From: Rhodosorus marinus
Taxonomy: Eukaryota > Rhodophyta > Stylonematophyceae > Stylonematales > Stylonemataceae
NCBI GenBank assembly: GCA_029953675.1
Contig: JAMWBK010000005.1
Location: forward strand, 620,001 to 684,000
Direction: 5' to 3'
DNA length: 64,000 nucleotides
Positions 47,301 through 60,248 of the stretch are shown piece by piece (position 1 is the first letter of the stretch; every line of letters begins with the position of its first letter). The notes below the pieces were generated by a model. That model saw nothing but the letters and a program-made list of their open reading frames with translations, was not told the origin of the DNA and ran no database searches. The position numbers were made by a program, and so were the translations under genes.

Positions 47301-48082
47301 TTCGCAGATTTCATGCCGCTCAAGGTTTCTTCAGTCGCTTCCATATCTCCAAGTTCTGCATATGCGCGTACGAGCGCGTTGTACTCTTCTATCCCAGGAT
47401 TGAGTCCCCTCTCCTTCATCTCGTCAAGTAGATTCTTGGCTTCGTTGGGCTGGCCTGCGCGCACATGGGAATGAATGAAGCTTTTGAAGAAGACAGACCC
47501 ACGCTCAAAATTTGCCTCCGAGAGAATCTTCCTCAGCCGTTGGATATCTTCCGCAGTTCCTCCTGCTCTGAGGTTCAGCAGTACGGATTCTAGTGTTGAC
47601 GCGTCCAGTACTAAATCACGATTCTCGTCCAGGACATCAATAGACTTATTCACCAGCCCGGTCCTGGCTAAAGACTGGATCTGAAGCGATGCTAGCTCCT
47701 TTGACATGACTAGATCCTTTCTTCTCTCCACGAGTTCACATGCCTGTCGAAGGTGAACAGGTTCTGCTTGGCTGCTGAGAAGCGTGCGTAGCAGATTCTG
47801 AAAAGCGAATTCACCATTCCTAAAGTGCCCTAATGTCATCGCATATTCAGCTAGCTGCACAGTGGCAACAGCCCCGTGCTTCTCCAAAGCCAGCTTGGAG
47901 CACATTCGCAACGCATCCAGGTAGAGCTCCGAGTGTGTTCTCTCCAAAACACTCCGAAACGGAGCCACCACGCCATTAGCTCCTTCCAGCTCAAAAATCT
48001 TCCGCACTCCGCGAGGAGTCAAACCAGATGCGTATCGCCTACTAGGCAATAGACTGAACGCCGGCCTCCTGAAACGTATCAT
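44330..48082 (-). CDS. pentatricopeptide repeat protein, mitochondrial leader
   Basis: Single exon of 1250 residues, the largest gene in the window. It begins MIRFRRPAFSLLPSRRYASG, a clear mitochondrial presequence, and then consists of 35-residue helical repeats. Examples are PNEAKNLLDEMKERGLNPGIEEYNALVRAY-type and MEATEETLSGMKSAKMEPSSQTYNIIMSA-type units; the pattern is the P class with no E, DYW or SMR extension. Such proteins bind organellar RNA and act in processing, stability or translation. About 20 or more repeats are likely; a repeat search would count them. The RNA target cannot be predicted here. Confidence 0.9.
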   Translation of the reverse strand: MIRFRRPAFSLLPSRRYASGLTPRGVRKIFELEGANGVVAPFRSVLERTHSELYLDALRMCSKLALEKHGAVATVQLAEYAMTLGHFRNGEFAFQNLLRTLLSSQAEPVHLRQACELVERRKDLVMSKELASLQIQSLARTGLVNKSIDVLDENRDLVLDASTLESVLLNLRAGGTAEDIQRLRKILSEANFERGSVFFKSFIHSHVRAGQPNEAKNLLDEMKERGLNPGIEEYNALVRAYAELGDMEATEETLSGMKSAKMEPSSQTYNIIMSARLKRGELEEVERLYTKMVFSGVKTDLETMKVISKAKFDAGRGSEVPQLLTSFLKALPGSFDGDLAGILVEGFAEKREFEEAWKVVFEAQLQKIPLAEKSVDELARHLALSGDIERTERALKLLTQQSIHFPTEDTLTALAIAYMRTNNTASALRHVTTGRRRGFRRVGFLQIALETYARELKAAEAVTMLAQVKKLRPPSALEYGLVLRSLTENGLGQEAVKFLKDPQLQGREFSESLKFSEEAKDVLELCAGQLISLLTSRKNRTGVSEVLDFVRSKKLSLVDKANESLVRHHVEGGNLLDAVSTLESMSSVESDLCHLVLEALSSAGDLTGFRKCALILERTGVHWEERTFALLIDLFSRNGDPLSARNTFHSLVKSIPSAVSGRTGNSSLLRAFSGAGMEREALLQLNKMRSEAIVPEVGGYEALVQMYNRQGQRSRSKKIIELMLSDGFVPNPSTVDAFILAGNVETNANEAKAAFADLKSLRLGAHLATYNALLDTFARHAMVEEARSALAELEAVGLKPNSATYRHVIHACINARDRSTLRSLSRELPESKAVSALILQAMTRIEDYAAAADEVDARGIPADGQTLEHAFYSSVRAERNETAIRILQTFVQQPGSFDTRTHQSLVRVVAESRGSLRDALRAVSSKGIRVRQLRGSASSGVIVKQASGSVNADYSQTRGSSAVTEENKKMSEVQLMRKHWDREEYAEVVKVFQDTQGSQRRRLGRDSLRMLMESIIKVGTDDEVCAAIEQGHSRGLRFNAEAYRRLVTIRSSAGDGNTVEGAMAIMQEDSTFLNSRTFIEVLGNFLNRGMPSSAIRLFEVVNRNEVIGSESLNEGCRKLIEYSLQHGDEHAAQRSLKILAENRNADVEESTLLPLLKQSTDYADVARLQELLNHQTGDTKRSYSLLIRSLAEDGNVQAAGALLKKQGTVGVKSDHEALIAVRDAYRKHGEYRRSAMLEGRIRRDQIADLN

Positions 48083-48505
48083 TCGTCCTGCGCCTCAATC
48101 AAGTTCAACCATCACTTCGTTCTGACGGGCATTGCCAGCGCGAAAAGAACAAACCGACGGAGGAAAATTCTGTGCTCATCGAAATCCCATTAGCATAGTT
48201 GCGAGGTACAAAATAGATAAGACGCTTCCCATCTTTCCTTCCCTCACAGTCCTCCATCTGTTTTCATACAGCTCAGCTGAACCTACTCAAGGTGGGTTGC
48301 CGAATGCTAGAGTAGTCGATTCATGAACGAGGTAAATCTGGCTCGCTGCTTCCCAAGCAGCTCCTTAGAAAGATTGCCGAGCTCTCCGCCATCAATCCAT
48401 CCAAGCAGCTGGCCAGTTCAAAACCCAAGCAATGTAAGAATTTCACGGTGGTTTATATAGCTAGTGCACTGTTGTATGGACGAGATCGGTACGGATGACT
48501 AGCCG
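48083..48505. other. short intergenic region
   Basis: Upstream of the PPR start and the possible gene at 48506. A plus frame around 48337-48440 reads as plausible protein but is not joined to anything. Confidence 0.4.
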
Positions 48506-48932
48506 ATGATGTCCAGAGACAACTATTTGGGTGAACAACGATCAACGCTTGTAAAGGATGAGACTAATTCCTCCAATCCGTTCGTCGAGTGGCTACGCAC
48601 GCTCAGGGCCAATCCCGTAATGTTGAAGGTTTGCGGTCTACAGAAGTGAAAGAGGGGGACTCCGGAAAAAGGCGCGATTTTCAGTTTTCTTGGAACGCTG
48701 TTTGTATGTTGAATCGATTTTATCTCAGCCTTTCCTAAGGGTGCCACCTGACTACGCTTGCGAAACACTCATCAGAAAGTTTCAAAGACACAAGCAGGTA
48801 GTTGTTATGCATTCGACGCGTTCAAAAAGTCGGGTATGGCATTGCTACGTATGGAAGGTCCCCCCATCTACGAACCGTATCAGCATCGTACCCTCTCGTC
48901 TACAGATCCTCACTGGTTGCACAGCAGGCTAG
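48506..48932 (+). CDS. possible small two-exon gene, unknown
   Basis: An ATG at 48506 opens MSRDNYLGEQRSTLVKDE and runs to NPFVEWLRTLRANPVMLK, followed by a GTTTGC donor at 48629. An acceptor TATCTCAG at 48721-48728 enters PFLRVPPDYACETLIRKF in matching phase, ending at 48932 (108 residues). Its stop abuts the 3' end of the TGT-like gene on the other strand. No family is recognised and the second half has an equally good alternative frame ending at 48958, so the model is weak. Confidence 0.3.
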
Positions 48933-50406
48933 TCAGTTTATTGATAAAGCCTCGGTAATCTGCTCCGCCTTTTCAGCGGCAACCTTTGACGGAAGGTCAT
49001 TAATAAAGTCCGTCAGGAAGTTGATGTTGTGCAACGCGCAGAGAACCGGCGCCAGAGGTTCATACGCTTTGATGAGATGGTGCATGTAGGCAATGGAGAA
49101 ACTTGGGTCTCCCCATTGCTGGTCCAGGCGTGAGAACTGTTCTTTACAAGAATCCCGCGTCAGGTCCAACACTCCATCTCGCGTAAACACTCGATGCTCA
49201 GAGCCCATTCTCACAGGGAGTTCAGAATCGAACATGTCCGCGCCAGCCATGAACGACCTGTTTAACAGACCAGAGTTTAGTCGGGAGAACAAATTCCGGG
49301 TGATGGGCGAGCAACGAAAACAAATCACAAATCAGCTAGCTCACCGCGCAATAACTTCAAGAGACCTTGCGTTCCGAACGTGCTTTGGCTTCTCCCGCGG
49401 AAGAAGCTTTAGGACTGTCCCGACCAAGTCCTCGGCCTCAATATCTGCGAGGCTTAGAAAATACCCATCAAAATCGTATTTCGAAAGCACGCCCGCTCTC
49501 TCAAGGCTTCTTTCTCTCTCCACGTCAGACGAACAGTTTATATGTACATTCGCAAAGAGGCCTTTGGTAGTATTTTCACATTTGTGTAACTCTAGGCACT
49601 CATGCTGCCATCTCACGGACTCAGAGAAGGACCTGCAGGGAGACAAAGTCTGTCAGTATCTGAAGCACTCACCGAAAACCCAGCGGATCGTCCGCTTTTG
49701 TGTAGTTTGTCGTTGGAATTCACCATTCGCGCACAGCGCCATTCTCCAGCGTCTCCAGGTTTTCGTACTCAATCGTCCCGAGGACATCCGCTCCAAGTCC
49801 ATTTTGAATCTCCATGCATCGATGGTGAATTCCTTGAGTCGCTGATGTATCTTTCGAGTTTTCAGCGTTCGGCAAGGTCACTATTGTGCTGGAGTCCAAT
49901 GGCGAGCCCAGCCGCAGAATCTGTCGAACCCTTTTTTTGGGAACCTAAACATACAGGTGGATTCGTCAGTCCTCATCGAATCGCTGCTCTATTATCCACG
50001 GGTGCAAGCTTCTAACCTGCGGAGCAGGACCGAGTGATATGATCGGACCTCGACGGTTTAGAAATTTGCGTAGTCCTGTTGCTTTCAGGAGATCGCTGTT
50101 CGTTCGCTGTTCGTCCTGGAACGATTTGGAGCAGCATACCAGAGGGATTTCAGACCATGCTCCGGCGTCCCTGGCGGACGTACTCCCATATAGCTCTTGC
50201 GGTTGAGTCAGCACGAACGCAGGTGTTCTGAACGATCCACCAGAAGTGTGAATGGAGCCTTTTCGAGCGTCGCTCGATCCATCGCGGAGCAATTCCCACT
50301 CAACGCTAAATCCCGCCGATCGATCGGATTTCCGCGCCTTTGAGCTCGCGAAACCCCTCACCAACTCCTTCTTAAGGAAAATGCGGCCAGTTCGGCTCAA
50401 GATCAT
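48933..50406 (-). CDS. degenerate queuine tRNA-ribosyltransferase (TGT)-family protein
   Basis: Four exons on the minus strand: 50017-50406, 49724-49944, 49345-49632 and 48933-49257, giving 407 residues, full TGT length. The start at 50406 gives a mitochondrial-type leader (RTGRIFLKKELVRGFASS). TGT-family anchors remain: GSIHTSGGSFRTPAFVLTQ, GLRKFLNRRGPI, MEIQNGLGADV, GADMFDSELPVR and MHHLIKAY ... LHNINF. But the catalytic-base motif TDSGGFQ is replaced by ISLGPAPQ (about 123-130), and the three zinc cysteines of CxCxxC are replaced by QWGDPSF (347-353). The nucleophile-equivalent Asp310 and the zinc-position His376 remain. It is therefore probably not an active transglycosylase. QTRT2, the accessory subunit, also lacks the TDSGG motif but keeps the cysteines, so this is not a standard QTRT2 either. 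Confidence 0.72.
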
Positions 50407-53390
<2,984 letters not shown>

Positions 53391-54986
53391 CGCTAGTAGA
53401 CGGGGCATGAGCCGACTTTGGAGTACAAACCAGTAGAACCCGCTGTACAGAAAACAATACCGGCAGTTCTCAATTCAAGCACAGGGTCTCACGATTTCGC
53501 CGCCGAACTTCATTTTGATCCCAAGCCTAGGCGTTGATCCATAGTGAGCATACAGCAAGCGCGGCTTTCCACACGCTTATACCGCAGGGCCCAGATCGAC
53601 GACGTTCCGACCCACGAACTCCACTATCACGTGGTGGTGCAAAACATCGCCTGGGAAGCACGAACATCAAAATTGATCACACTTCAGAGAGACGTGCCAA
53701 CTCCTCGTTCCGTATTTTTCAACGTAGGGTATGATCCAATTCACTTCAGCTCTGTAAAAGATACCAGACCATCGCAACCTCATCAATCCAAGAATCTCAT
53801 TTTGGACAATACGCAGGCCAATGGGACATCTTGTCCCAACGTCGATTGGACTCCGAAATACTGGAAAGATCTGTTGCGTTCGTTGAAGTCCGTGAGACTC
53901 CTCTCCGGAAGGAGATCAGGGGTATTAGCGACGACTGAATGACTCATCCAACCTTTCGGGACTCTGCGCTGTCTCATCGGTTTGTACCGCTAATCATCGA
54001 GGGCTTTGGTCTTTTTAGGCAGAGTTTCTTGTCTCTGGCTTCGTCGTGTCTTTAGTAATGCCCCCGGCCGTCTTCACAGCCTCCTCACGGAGCTGTCCCT
54101 GACTCTCTGGCGTTCGAACGGCTGCTTTGTTGTCCAACGCACGTCCTCAGCGTCTCCTTTTTCCGCTCGCTAGGTTCCACGGGCTGGAACAACGAATAGA
54201 TGGTTGTTGATTTAAGGTTTAAGAGCATACATGGAAGGTCAAAAAGGTAGAAAAAGGAACAAGTTATAAAATAAAAGAACGCAGTTTCTTTGAGTGCAAA
54301 TTGAGACAGTGGGACGAATCCCTGCGTCCCACCTTTCGCATAGAATCAGTTGGTTCAACAATCCCCCCCCCCATCCCCCGATCTTTGCCACAGGAGACCG
54401 TTTGGAATGCTTACAACCCAGTCTAAGTCACTCCGTTGGACGCGTATACATAAGGCTGCGTGATAGTAGATTTAAGTTTATCAATGGCAAATATGTAGCC
54501 TTTGTTGAACTCCTCTGTCACTGCACCTGGCATTGTGTCAGCTGTACCAGGCACTCGATACCAGGCACTCGATACCAGGCACTCGTTACCCGCGTCAGTA
54601 CTCGGTGGCCTGCTCACCCGATCTTTTTTCGTGGGAGGAGTTCCATGGACTTCACACAGAATTGGAATCTAGGGAAGGTGGGGTCGGACAAGGGTTTGGG
54701 CGGAGGATGAACAGGGTTGGTAATGGTATAGAGTTTCTTTTTCAACCTCTAAAGGGTCCATAGCTGAAGGACATACTGTCTTTTACGATTAACTTCTGTT
54801 TCGTTTTGGGTTGTTGCTTTTTTTTTTTTTTCCGGGGAGGGTGGGGAGATGAACCGACTGCTCAGGGTTCCGATATCCAGGAGTCAGTTCCAGGGATTGA
54901 TTGGATGGAGGAACGGGAGTCGGAGTGGTACCCGGGGTCTGAGCTCGTTGGTTACGAATTCGGAGCTTTCGAGGAGGGTGGATATA
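53391..54986. other. intergenic region with repeat-like segments
   Basis: No gene is recognised. A plus frame at 53544-53942 has no ATG and no family resemblance. A segment at about 53944-54035 resembles 19981-20065 (shared TACCGCT-ATCATCGA and TTTTTAG blocks), another sign of dispersed repeats. A 14-base unit TACCAGGCACTCGA repeats three times at 54545-54586. Confidence 0.5.
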
Positions 54987-55928
54987 ATGGACCAGCTTGG
55001 TAAAAATATTATGGTAAGGACTGGTTCGTTTTCATTGTGGGTCTTTTGCAAGTCTCTTTTTGTCCCGAGGGGGAGATGCAGGGTCTAGATGCGGCGTGGC
55101 TAATACTGAACATCTCTACACGATTTCTGTGCGTAAAGACGCCTTTGTGGAACGTTGCAGACGAACATGTGGAAGATGAGGTTTTCAAAGCTGAGAACCA
55201 AATTCAATGGTACAGAAACTTCTATGGGAAAAACGGCAAAGGCGAAGGAGAACTTAACAAGGTGCAGGATTGGAGCAACAGATTCATATGATGTGAAAAC
55301 GCGAAAACGCGAAAACGCGCTTATGGTAGCCTTTGGAAACTCATCCGGTTTTGTTTGACACCCAGGATCTGTACTTTGCGGCCGAGGAGCTGTACAACGT
55401 CTTGCATGCTTATCATGCCACGGTAAGATCGAAACCGCGACTGCATTGATTGAATACTAAGATTTTTTTTCTCAAGCTGCTTATTTTGTCATCACCTTGG
55501 CTTTGCCTTTCATTCGCAAAATCAGCGGCTGATTAGCAGAGGAATGCTGTCTCTGGAGAACGAACTGTTGAGGCAGAGCGGACCTCTTGGAAGTATGTCG
55601 TTAGTAATGAACGCGCTGAAGTTTGATCTCAAATACTCGACGTGCTAACCAGTCTCGTTTCCTTTAATCAGCTTCCATGGGACGCATCAGTGACGACCTT
55701 ACAAAACAATTGTATGGCTGGAATGATGCGGTTTCAAAGTTCATCATGACGCTTCCTGTGAAATCAACACTGAGATTTAAGTGCAATAAGGAACTCTCCT
55801 GGTCATTTGCTTGCGTAACTTCGCTCCTTGAATTACCCCGTGCCAGGTGCGATTTCATGACGTCCCTCCGGTTCAGACGTTACCGGCATTCCCTTGACCT
55901 GCAGTGTTCAACTTCGGGTATGCGCTAA
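54987..55928 (+). CDS. unrecognised helical protein, 3' end uncertain
   Basis: Five exons join cleanly: 54987-55013, 55161-55292, 55366-55422, 55526-55592 and 55672-55928. The N-terminus MDQLGKNIM then KMRFSKLRTKFNGTETSMGK, and the later YDDLYFAAEELYNVLHAYHA, are strongly helical and recall BAR-domain adaptors (LGK ... K-G-x-x-T pattern), but this resemblance is weak and I would not rely on it. The last exon reaches a stop at 55928, yet part of it may be spliced out (55787-55852 is a possible 66-base intron), and a protein-like exon ending LPDN sits at about 55961-56023. Expect the C-terminus to change with transcript data. Confidence 0.5.
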
Positions 55929-56662
55929 CAAGAAATTGCTTCATCCCACTTATCCAGCTACGATCTGAAGGGAAGCACAGGGTCCGGATTCTACCTCCCT
56001 GACGAGCACCTTCCAGACAACTGAAGTCTGCGCAGTTTCCTCCACCTTGGGAGCTGGGACGAGTTCGATGGTGCCCAGGCGAACCTCTTGACGGTTGAAA
56101 AAAAACTAGTTGTGTTCTCATGCTAAAGTCAAAACATAAATTAACCTTTTCTGCAACTTGGACTACTGGGGTATTCGTTCGAGCATCCGAATCGTTTCGC
56201 GAAGATGGGACGGGTTACACCTTCTTCTGCACGATCTTAGTCTGGAACGTGTTGTCGATGTGCATCTGAGAAGCCCGTTGCTTTCCTGTCGATTCCTGAA
56301 GTGCATGAAAATTTCCGGTCGCTCCAGCATGTCTTAGCCAACCTCTATTCTTAGATCGCAATTTAAATGATTGAGAACGTACAAAGATCGATCGCTACTG
56401 ACAAGTCGCGTCAGTATCCCAGACTAACGAACCACGATCGATTGTACTGCGTCCCAGCAAGCATCGTTACTGCGCCCAGGGTGTGCACGGTGATCAGGCA
56501 CTGCTCGGCGGTCTTTAGGCACTGCACACGTGATCCTAGAGCTTCCTCGGGCGGTCTAATGATTCTCAGTTTCCTTCTCTTTCCTCGTTGGCCATGAAGG
56601 ACGACCGAGCGGCGAGAATGTAAACGATCTGAAGTCACCAACAGGAGCACTGCAGGATCGAA
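55929..56662. other. intergenic or 3' region before the protease-like gene
   Basis: Apart from the possible last exon near 55961-56023 of the preceding gene, I see nothing recognisable. Confidence 0.4.
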
Positions 56663-57569
56663 ATGTTGCTATCAATATCGAGGCTGTCTGCATTGGCCTC
56701 GAGGGTTAGTTTCAGCCACTCCTCATGGTTTTGCGTTCCCGATGGCGGGATGGTAAGAACAATATTCAGCATTGTTGATCAGCTCCTTAGCATTGTTTCT
56801 GAGTCTTTGCGTTGACGTATTCTTGCCTGTTTGAACAGACGGGGTACGAAGTCCTGGCCAGGGGAACTGGGTTCTTCACACGCTCAACGCGAGGAGATCT
56901 CGTCGCGCTCTTCTCCGCTCACGTTTCAGCGCCGTTTAAATGGAGGAAATATTTCCCCGAACAGGAATGGCTTGACCACGTTGAGGATCGGCATTGTGAA
57001 AACCGAATTGCGTTGAGCCAAGGCCAAGTACTACGTGTGCCTCAGGAGGAGATCGTCCAAGTCCCGCAGCTCGATGCCGCGGCGTATCAGCTTCCTACTG
57101 AAGACGAAAAGGTAGTTCTGAATCATGGGGTCAAGGTATTGACGTTGGAAGACTCCGTTGCCGACGAGGTCTTCGTTTGCGGATATGAACTTATTGGTGG
57201 CGATTGCGGGTGATAGCATGTCACGACAACTCCAGGAGTAATTGTGGAACCGAATTGCTTCTAACCAGTGCACTGTGTTGTTGACGGTTTAGGTCTACTA
57301 CTGAGGACGTCACTCCCACAGCATTGCGAGGAGCTGTTGTTGACACCGTTGGCCCGAGAATATTCGTAAGGACTGAGGATGGAAATACGGAGTTTGGGAT
57401 GTGCGGAGGTCCAACTGTGAAAGGCGAAAACCATGAGAAATGTATTGGATTGTTGGAGGGTCGCGTTCCAGATCCTCCAGCTGAAGCGGGTCGCGTTCCT
57501 CATGGAAGAGCTGGCCAGTCCGCGTTGATCCCGTCGTCGGTGTTGTCGAAGTTGATTAACGCGCTGTAG
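56663..57569 (+). CDS. mitochondrial-type trypsin-fold protein with Cys nucleophile
   Basis: Three exons: 56663-56752, 56839-57209 and 57293-57569, giving 245 residues. The first exon is a mitochondrial-like leader (MLLSISRLSALASRVSFSHS). The rest looks like a chymotrypsin-fold peptidase domain: GTGFFT then FSAHVSAPFKW with His58, QLDAAAYQL with Asp109, and FGMCGGPTVKG with Cys191 where serine peptidases have GDSGGP. So the likely triad is H58-D109-C191, as in viral 3C-type cysteine peptidases of the same fold. It could be an active cysteine peptidase or a non-catalytic relative. No PDZ domain is present. The exon 2 end was chosen because GTGATA at 57210 gives matching phase and GGDCGSTTEDV. 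Confidence 0.7.
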
Positions 57570-57691
57570 TTGGAAGCCGCGCGCGTGGAAATACGAGGAC
57601 TCCGCTTGACTGCAAAGGTGGTTAGCATAGATTTTAAGAGATTCTAGTCCAGGCAATGTCGGAAAGGCGGAGCCGTGAAGAACAACATACT

Positions 57692-58375
57692 TCAAGCCTC
57701 CCGCTGACTGCCGTCCCGGGGATCCAGATGCCTGATGATGGTAGCCGGCGTCCCGGCGATGACGACGTCACTGGGAAATTTCTTCGTCACAACTGCGCCA
57801 GCACCGACGACTACTCGATCTCCAACCGAAGACCCCGGACAGAAGACGGCGGATCCTCCGATCCAGCAGTCGTTGCCAATCGTGATCTCACGGGCATCTT
57901 CGAGGAACGTGGAACGGAGCTTGTGATCTAAGGGATGCCTTGCTGTATACATCTAACGAATTTTGAGAGCGGAATATAAGAAGAGCTTGCCGAAACGCAA
58001 CGTGATTTGGAAGTTGTAACGGACCTGTACTCCGGGACCCATAAAGCAATTGTCACCTAAAGTAATCTTGACAACATCCAAGAAGACACAGTTGAAGTTA
58101 ATGAAGGCATCCTTTCCGACATGTATGTTATAGCCATAGTCGCAATAGAAAGGCGGAATGATCCAAGGCTGAGAGTCCTCAGGGAAGTTTATGTTGAGCT
58201 CCTCCCGAATAAGTCGCAGACGGTCTTTCTCGTATCTGGTGTTGTTGAAAACGAAGCATGCGTCATGTGCTTTTTCCCGTTCGAGCATCAAGAGCTTGCA
58301 AGTCGGATCATAACTTTCTCCCCGAAGCATCAGCTCCTTCTGCCTCTGGCCTTCCGCATCCTCCGTATTATCCAT
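57692..58375 (-). CDS. maltose/galactoside O-acetyltransferase-like enzyme
   Basis: Hexapeptide-repeat acetyltransferase that moves acetyl from acetyl-CoA to a sugar. Two exons on the minus strand, 58025-58375 and 57692-57952, 203 residues. It starts with the Maa domain (KELMLRGESYDPTC), followed by left-handed beta-helix repeats (FINFNCVFLDVVKITLGDNC), the catalytic His in TARHPLD, IGNDCWIGGSAVFCPGSSVGD, and the terminal VVAG-P-A motif (VVIAGTPATIIRHL). Length matches bacterial and fungal Maa. Such genes are patchy in algae, so horizontal origin is possible; the intron shows it is now adapted to a eukaryotic genome. Confidence 0.92.
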
Positions 58376-59284
58376 ATTCCCCAAGTGGGAAAGTGTCCCC
58401 ACAAGCTACTGTCCAGCGATCGAAACAAAAGCGCTGATTCAAGTTGTCGGTCCTGCGCCCTATGCAACCCAGCTGACACTTAGAAAACCAAGCTCCGTCG
58501 ACGTTCAACCGGCCTGATGTCCGTAATTCCAGACTTCCAGCCAGCCACCGCCATCCAACGTAGCCTCCCAACTCTGGTTGGTTGTGGCGGGGAGGATGCT
58601 GACCGACACATGGAAGCAATCAAGCAGCGTTCTAGCATTCATCGAGTTCAATCCTTCTGATTAGTCGGCGCTGTAGAAGGTGACTTAAAACCATCGGCTC
58701 TCAAAAGACCGAACCGTTCTAACATACCCATCCGTCACTTCTTCGCAGTGAAAAAACTAATTCTCTTTTCCAATTTAACTGTCACATTAATCAGCAATCC
58801 AATTATTACATTTATTCATATTATTGCATTTACATTAAGGTGACAATAAAATAGACATGGTGGAAGACTATGTCATAATCACGTTCCCGTTGTAAAATGA
58901 ATGCTGTTGACGATGATGACATAGCGAATTCGGGAAAAAGTTAAGTTTTTTAGGTTGAAACGGATGGAGTGGCCGTGTACCGATATTGTACGATTTTGAG
59001 AATGCATTAGAAGGTTTTTGGAGTTTGGCAAAGGTCTCAGAGGAATGAATTTTGATGGGTTAGAAGGAGGTTTAGCATGTGGTTGAGGGGTTTGTTTTTT
59101 GTCTGAGGGATAGTGTTGGAGGAGGGAACGAGTTGGAGTAGACGAGGAGGCTCGTTTTGAGAGTTTGGTTTGTTTTTGAAGAGGGCGGGAGAGTTGTGGT
59201 GCTGTTTTGTTGGGTGTTTTTGTGGGTGTTGGTGTTGTTTTTGCAGGTCGGGATTTTTGTTGCGTTCTTGCTGGATTATTGGAC
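58376..59284. other. intergenic region between Maa-like and YKT6 genes
   Basis: No gene. AT-rich at 58740-58870. Divergent promoters must lie here. Confidence 0.5.
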
Positions 59285-60248
59285 ATGAAGATTTTGGGTT
59301 TGTTCGTTGCTAAGGCGGTGGAAGGGGAGAGCGAGGCGAAGATTTTGGCCGAAGCGTTTCACTTATCTGATTTCAGCTATTTTCAGAGGGGAAGGTGCGT
59401 CCGTTCTCTTCTCTTTTGCAGATTTTCCTGTGTCTGTTTGTTACTCTCGTGAAACTTTTTGAATGCACCTTTTGAACGAGTGAAAAGCAGTAGAAACTTT
59501 TTCTTCTCGGTGTTGCTTGGGTCCGATTGTGGATGATAGGTTTCGATTTCGATTGTTATTGAAAGCCGCACTGAATTGATCTTGATATTCTCCTGCGCCG
59601 ATCGAGCAGTATTAAGGAGTTTTCGGTGTTTTTCGCCAAGACTCTAGCAGCAAGAGTACCAGAAGGGCAGCGATCTTCGATTGAACACCAAGGTACGAAA
59701 CTGAAAAGTCGCGCGTTCTTGCCGTTTGCCTTTTTAAGATACACGCTCATTGAGTGGTTCTTCTGTTGCTCCAGAATTTGTTTGCCATATCCATGTCAGG
59801 ACGAACAAGCTAGCCTTCATGGCACTGTGCGATAAGGAGTACCCACCTCGAGTTGCGTTCACCCTCCTTGCAAAGGTGAACGACGACTTTTGTGCACTTC
59901 ATCCAGATCATGAATGGCAAAACGCTACAGATCTACTCCCTTTCCCAGCACTAGAGGAAACGCTATCAAAGTACCAAAACCCGGCTGAGGCGGACTCAAT
60001 AATGAGAATGGAGAAGGATTTGGACGAAACTAAGATTATACTGGTACGTCAGCACAGTTCATCCGCTCTTCAGTATGGTTTCATTTCTAACACCAAGTCT
60101 TCTTTGATAGCACAAAACAATTGATAGCGTACTGGAAAGAGGGGTGAAGCTAGACAACTTGGTAGACAAATCGAACGACCTAAGCGCACAGTCCCGTATG
60201 TTCTACAAAACCGCGAAATCCCAAAACTCCTGCTGTTACATGATGTAA
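59285..60248 (+). CDS. YKT6: longin R-SNARE YKT6
   Basis: Membrane-fusion SNARE of Golgi, endosome and vacuole traffic. Four exons: 59285-59394, 59610-59692, 59775-60043 and 60111-60248, giving 199 residues (usual 198). Longin domain: [49 protein letters not shown]; conserved linker [15 protein letters not shown] motif with the zero-layer Arg in [12 protein letters not shown]. It ends in CCYMM: the two cysteines are the family's palmitoylation and farnesylation sites, with CYMM as the CAAX box. Confidence 0.95.

Noticed and set aside
53544-53942. 132-codon plus-strand open frame after the WD40 gene
   Set aside because: No ATG, no motif, and an overlapping minus frame is equally open; probably chance or 3' UTR.
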